Assembly: GCA_009697495.1 (NCBI GenBank)
Contig: SHUN01000190.1
Location: 1 to 6,275, forward strand
DNA: 6,275 nt
From: Bryobacterales bacterium
GTDB taxonomy: Bacteria > Acidobacteriota > Terriglobia > Bryobacterales > Bryobacteraceae
Reading direction: 5' to 3'
The notes beneath the pieces were generated by a model, which searched no databases, had not been told where the DNA came from, and worked only from the letters and a program-made list of their open reading frames with translations. How positions within the stretch are numbered: the stretch's first letter is position 1; each line of letters opens with the position of its first letter. Shown one piece after another: positions 5,979-6,275 of the stretch. The position numbers and the translations under genes are program-made.

Positions 5979-6275
5979 TCAACGAAACGCGGGCACTGCG
6001 TCAAGAACCTGAGCCAGACTCATCCGTTCCTGGTCGATCTCTTCAACCTGCCAACGCACGCGCGGCCTCCCCTTTTTGCCTGTCCTATCGATCAACCGGC
6101 AACAGCGCACTTCCGCCAACTCATCGAGCAACCGGCGGGAACTGCCTTCGTAAGCAGCTTTCTGTGTGGCGTGCCTGTGCAGGAGCGTGACCAGTAAATA
6201 GGCCGTGACGCACATGAATGCGTGCACATGCAGCTTCTGATCAGTCCAGTGAAACTGTGGCCGGGTGGAGAGCAT
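5979..6275 (-). mobile_element. IS1634-like transposase, C-terminal fragment (cut by window edge)
   Basis: The frame encodes the last 98 or so residues of a DDE transposase of the IS1634 group (IS4 superfamily). RPQFHWTDQKLHVHAFMCVT (5-24) matches the conserved RPxxHWTDQKIxVHxF segment that follows the catalytic glutamate region. The rest, RLLDELAEVRCCRLIDRTGK and GRPRVRWQVEEID, matches the usual tail of these enzymes. Members are about 450-550 residues, so most of the protein including the DDE residues lies to the right of the window; the Met at the edge is probably internal, not the start. The stop is the TGA at 5979-5981. Nothing in the visible part is broken. The element points away from its left end, which should lie between about 5880 and 5978. 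Confidence 0.8.

Noticed and set aside
1..6275. tRNA, rRNA, CRISPR array or riboswitch
   Set aside because: No cloverleaf-like segment, rRNA signature, regularly spaced direct repeats or recognisable riboswitch core was seen on reading both strands.

Overview
The window reads as an ordinary chromosomal stretch of a GC-rich (roughly 60%) bacterium. It carries housekeeping genes for NAD, shikimate and menaquinone biosynthesis, and shows mild signs of gene decay and mobile DNA. A menaquinone-type MenG/UbiE methyltransferase, the high GC and the style of the proteins would fit an Acidobacteriota (Bryobacter/Solibacter-like) genome. That placement is inference; no RNA gene or taxonomic marker is present to fix it.

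Layout from left to right. (1) Positions 1-635, minus strand: the N-terminal 211 codons of an NAD(P)-dependent aldehyde dehydrogenase, cut by the window edge. (2) 636-1015: no gene. It holds a possible promoter/operator region for the dehydrogenase with three TCCATCC motifs, and a 9-bp inverted repeat just downstream of the next gene. (3) 1016-1421, minus: an intact BrnA-type antitoxin gene overlapping the 3' remnant of its usual partner, the BrnT toxin, whose 5' part is destroyed. (4) 1539-3050, minus: nadB, L-aspartate oxidase. (5) 3057-4133, plus: aroB, 3-dehydroquinate synthase, starting six bases from the divergent nadB. (6) 4137-4913, plus: menG/ubiE, three bases after aroB and very probably in the same operon. 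(7) 4870-4908: a near-perfect 39-bp palindrome forming the last codons of menG. (8) 4910-5746, minus: an HpcH/HpaI-type aldolase whose stop codon overlaps that of menG. (9) 5747-5978: the aldolase upstream region and probably an insertion-sequence end. (10) 5979-6275, minus: the C-terminal part of an IS1634-like transposase, cut by the window edge.

Functionally, AroB makes 3-dehydroquinate on the way to chorismate, the precursor of the menaquinone ring, and MenG performs the last methylation of menaquinone, so the aroB-menG pair has metabolic logic. NadB starts de novo NAD synthesis. It is an FAD enzyme that can pass electrons to oxygen, fumarate or, in some organisms, quinones.

I did not find a convincing undescribed system. 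The most interesting non-genic signal is the 39-bp palindrome that has become the C-terminal coding end of menG and sits exactly between two convergent genes. Next are the orphaned BrnA antitoxin beside a decayed BrnT and the clustered TCCATCC motifs upstream of the aldehyde dehydrogenase.
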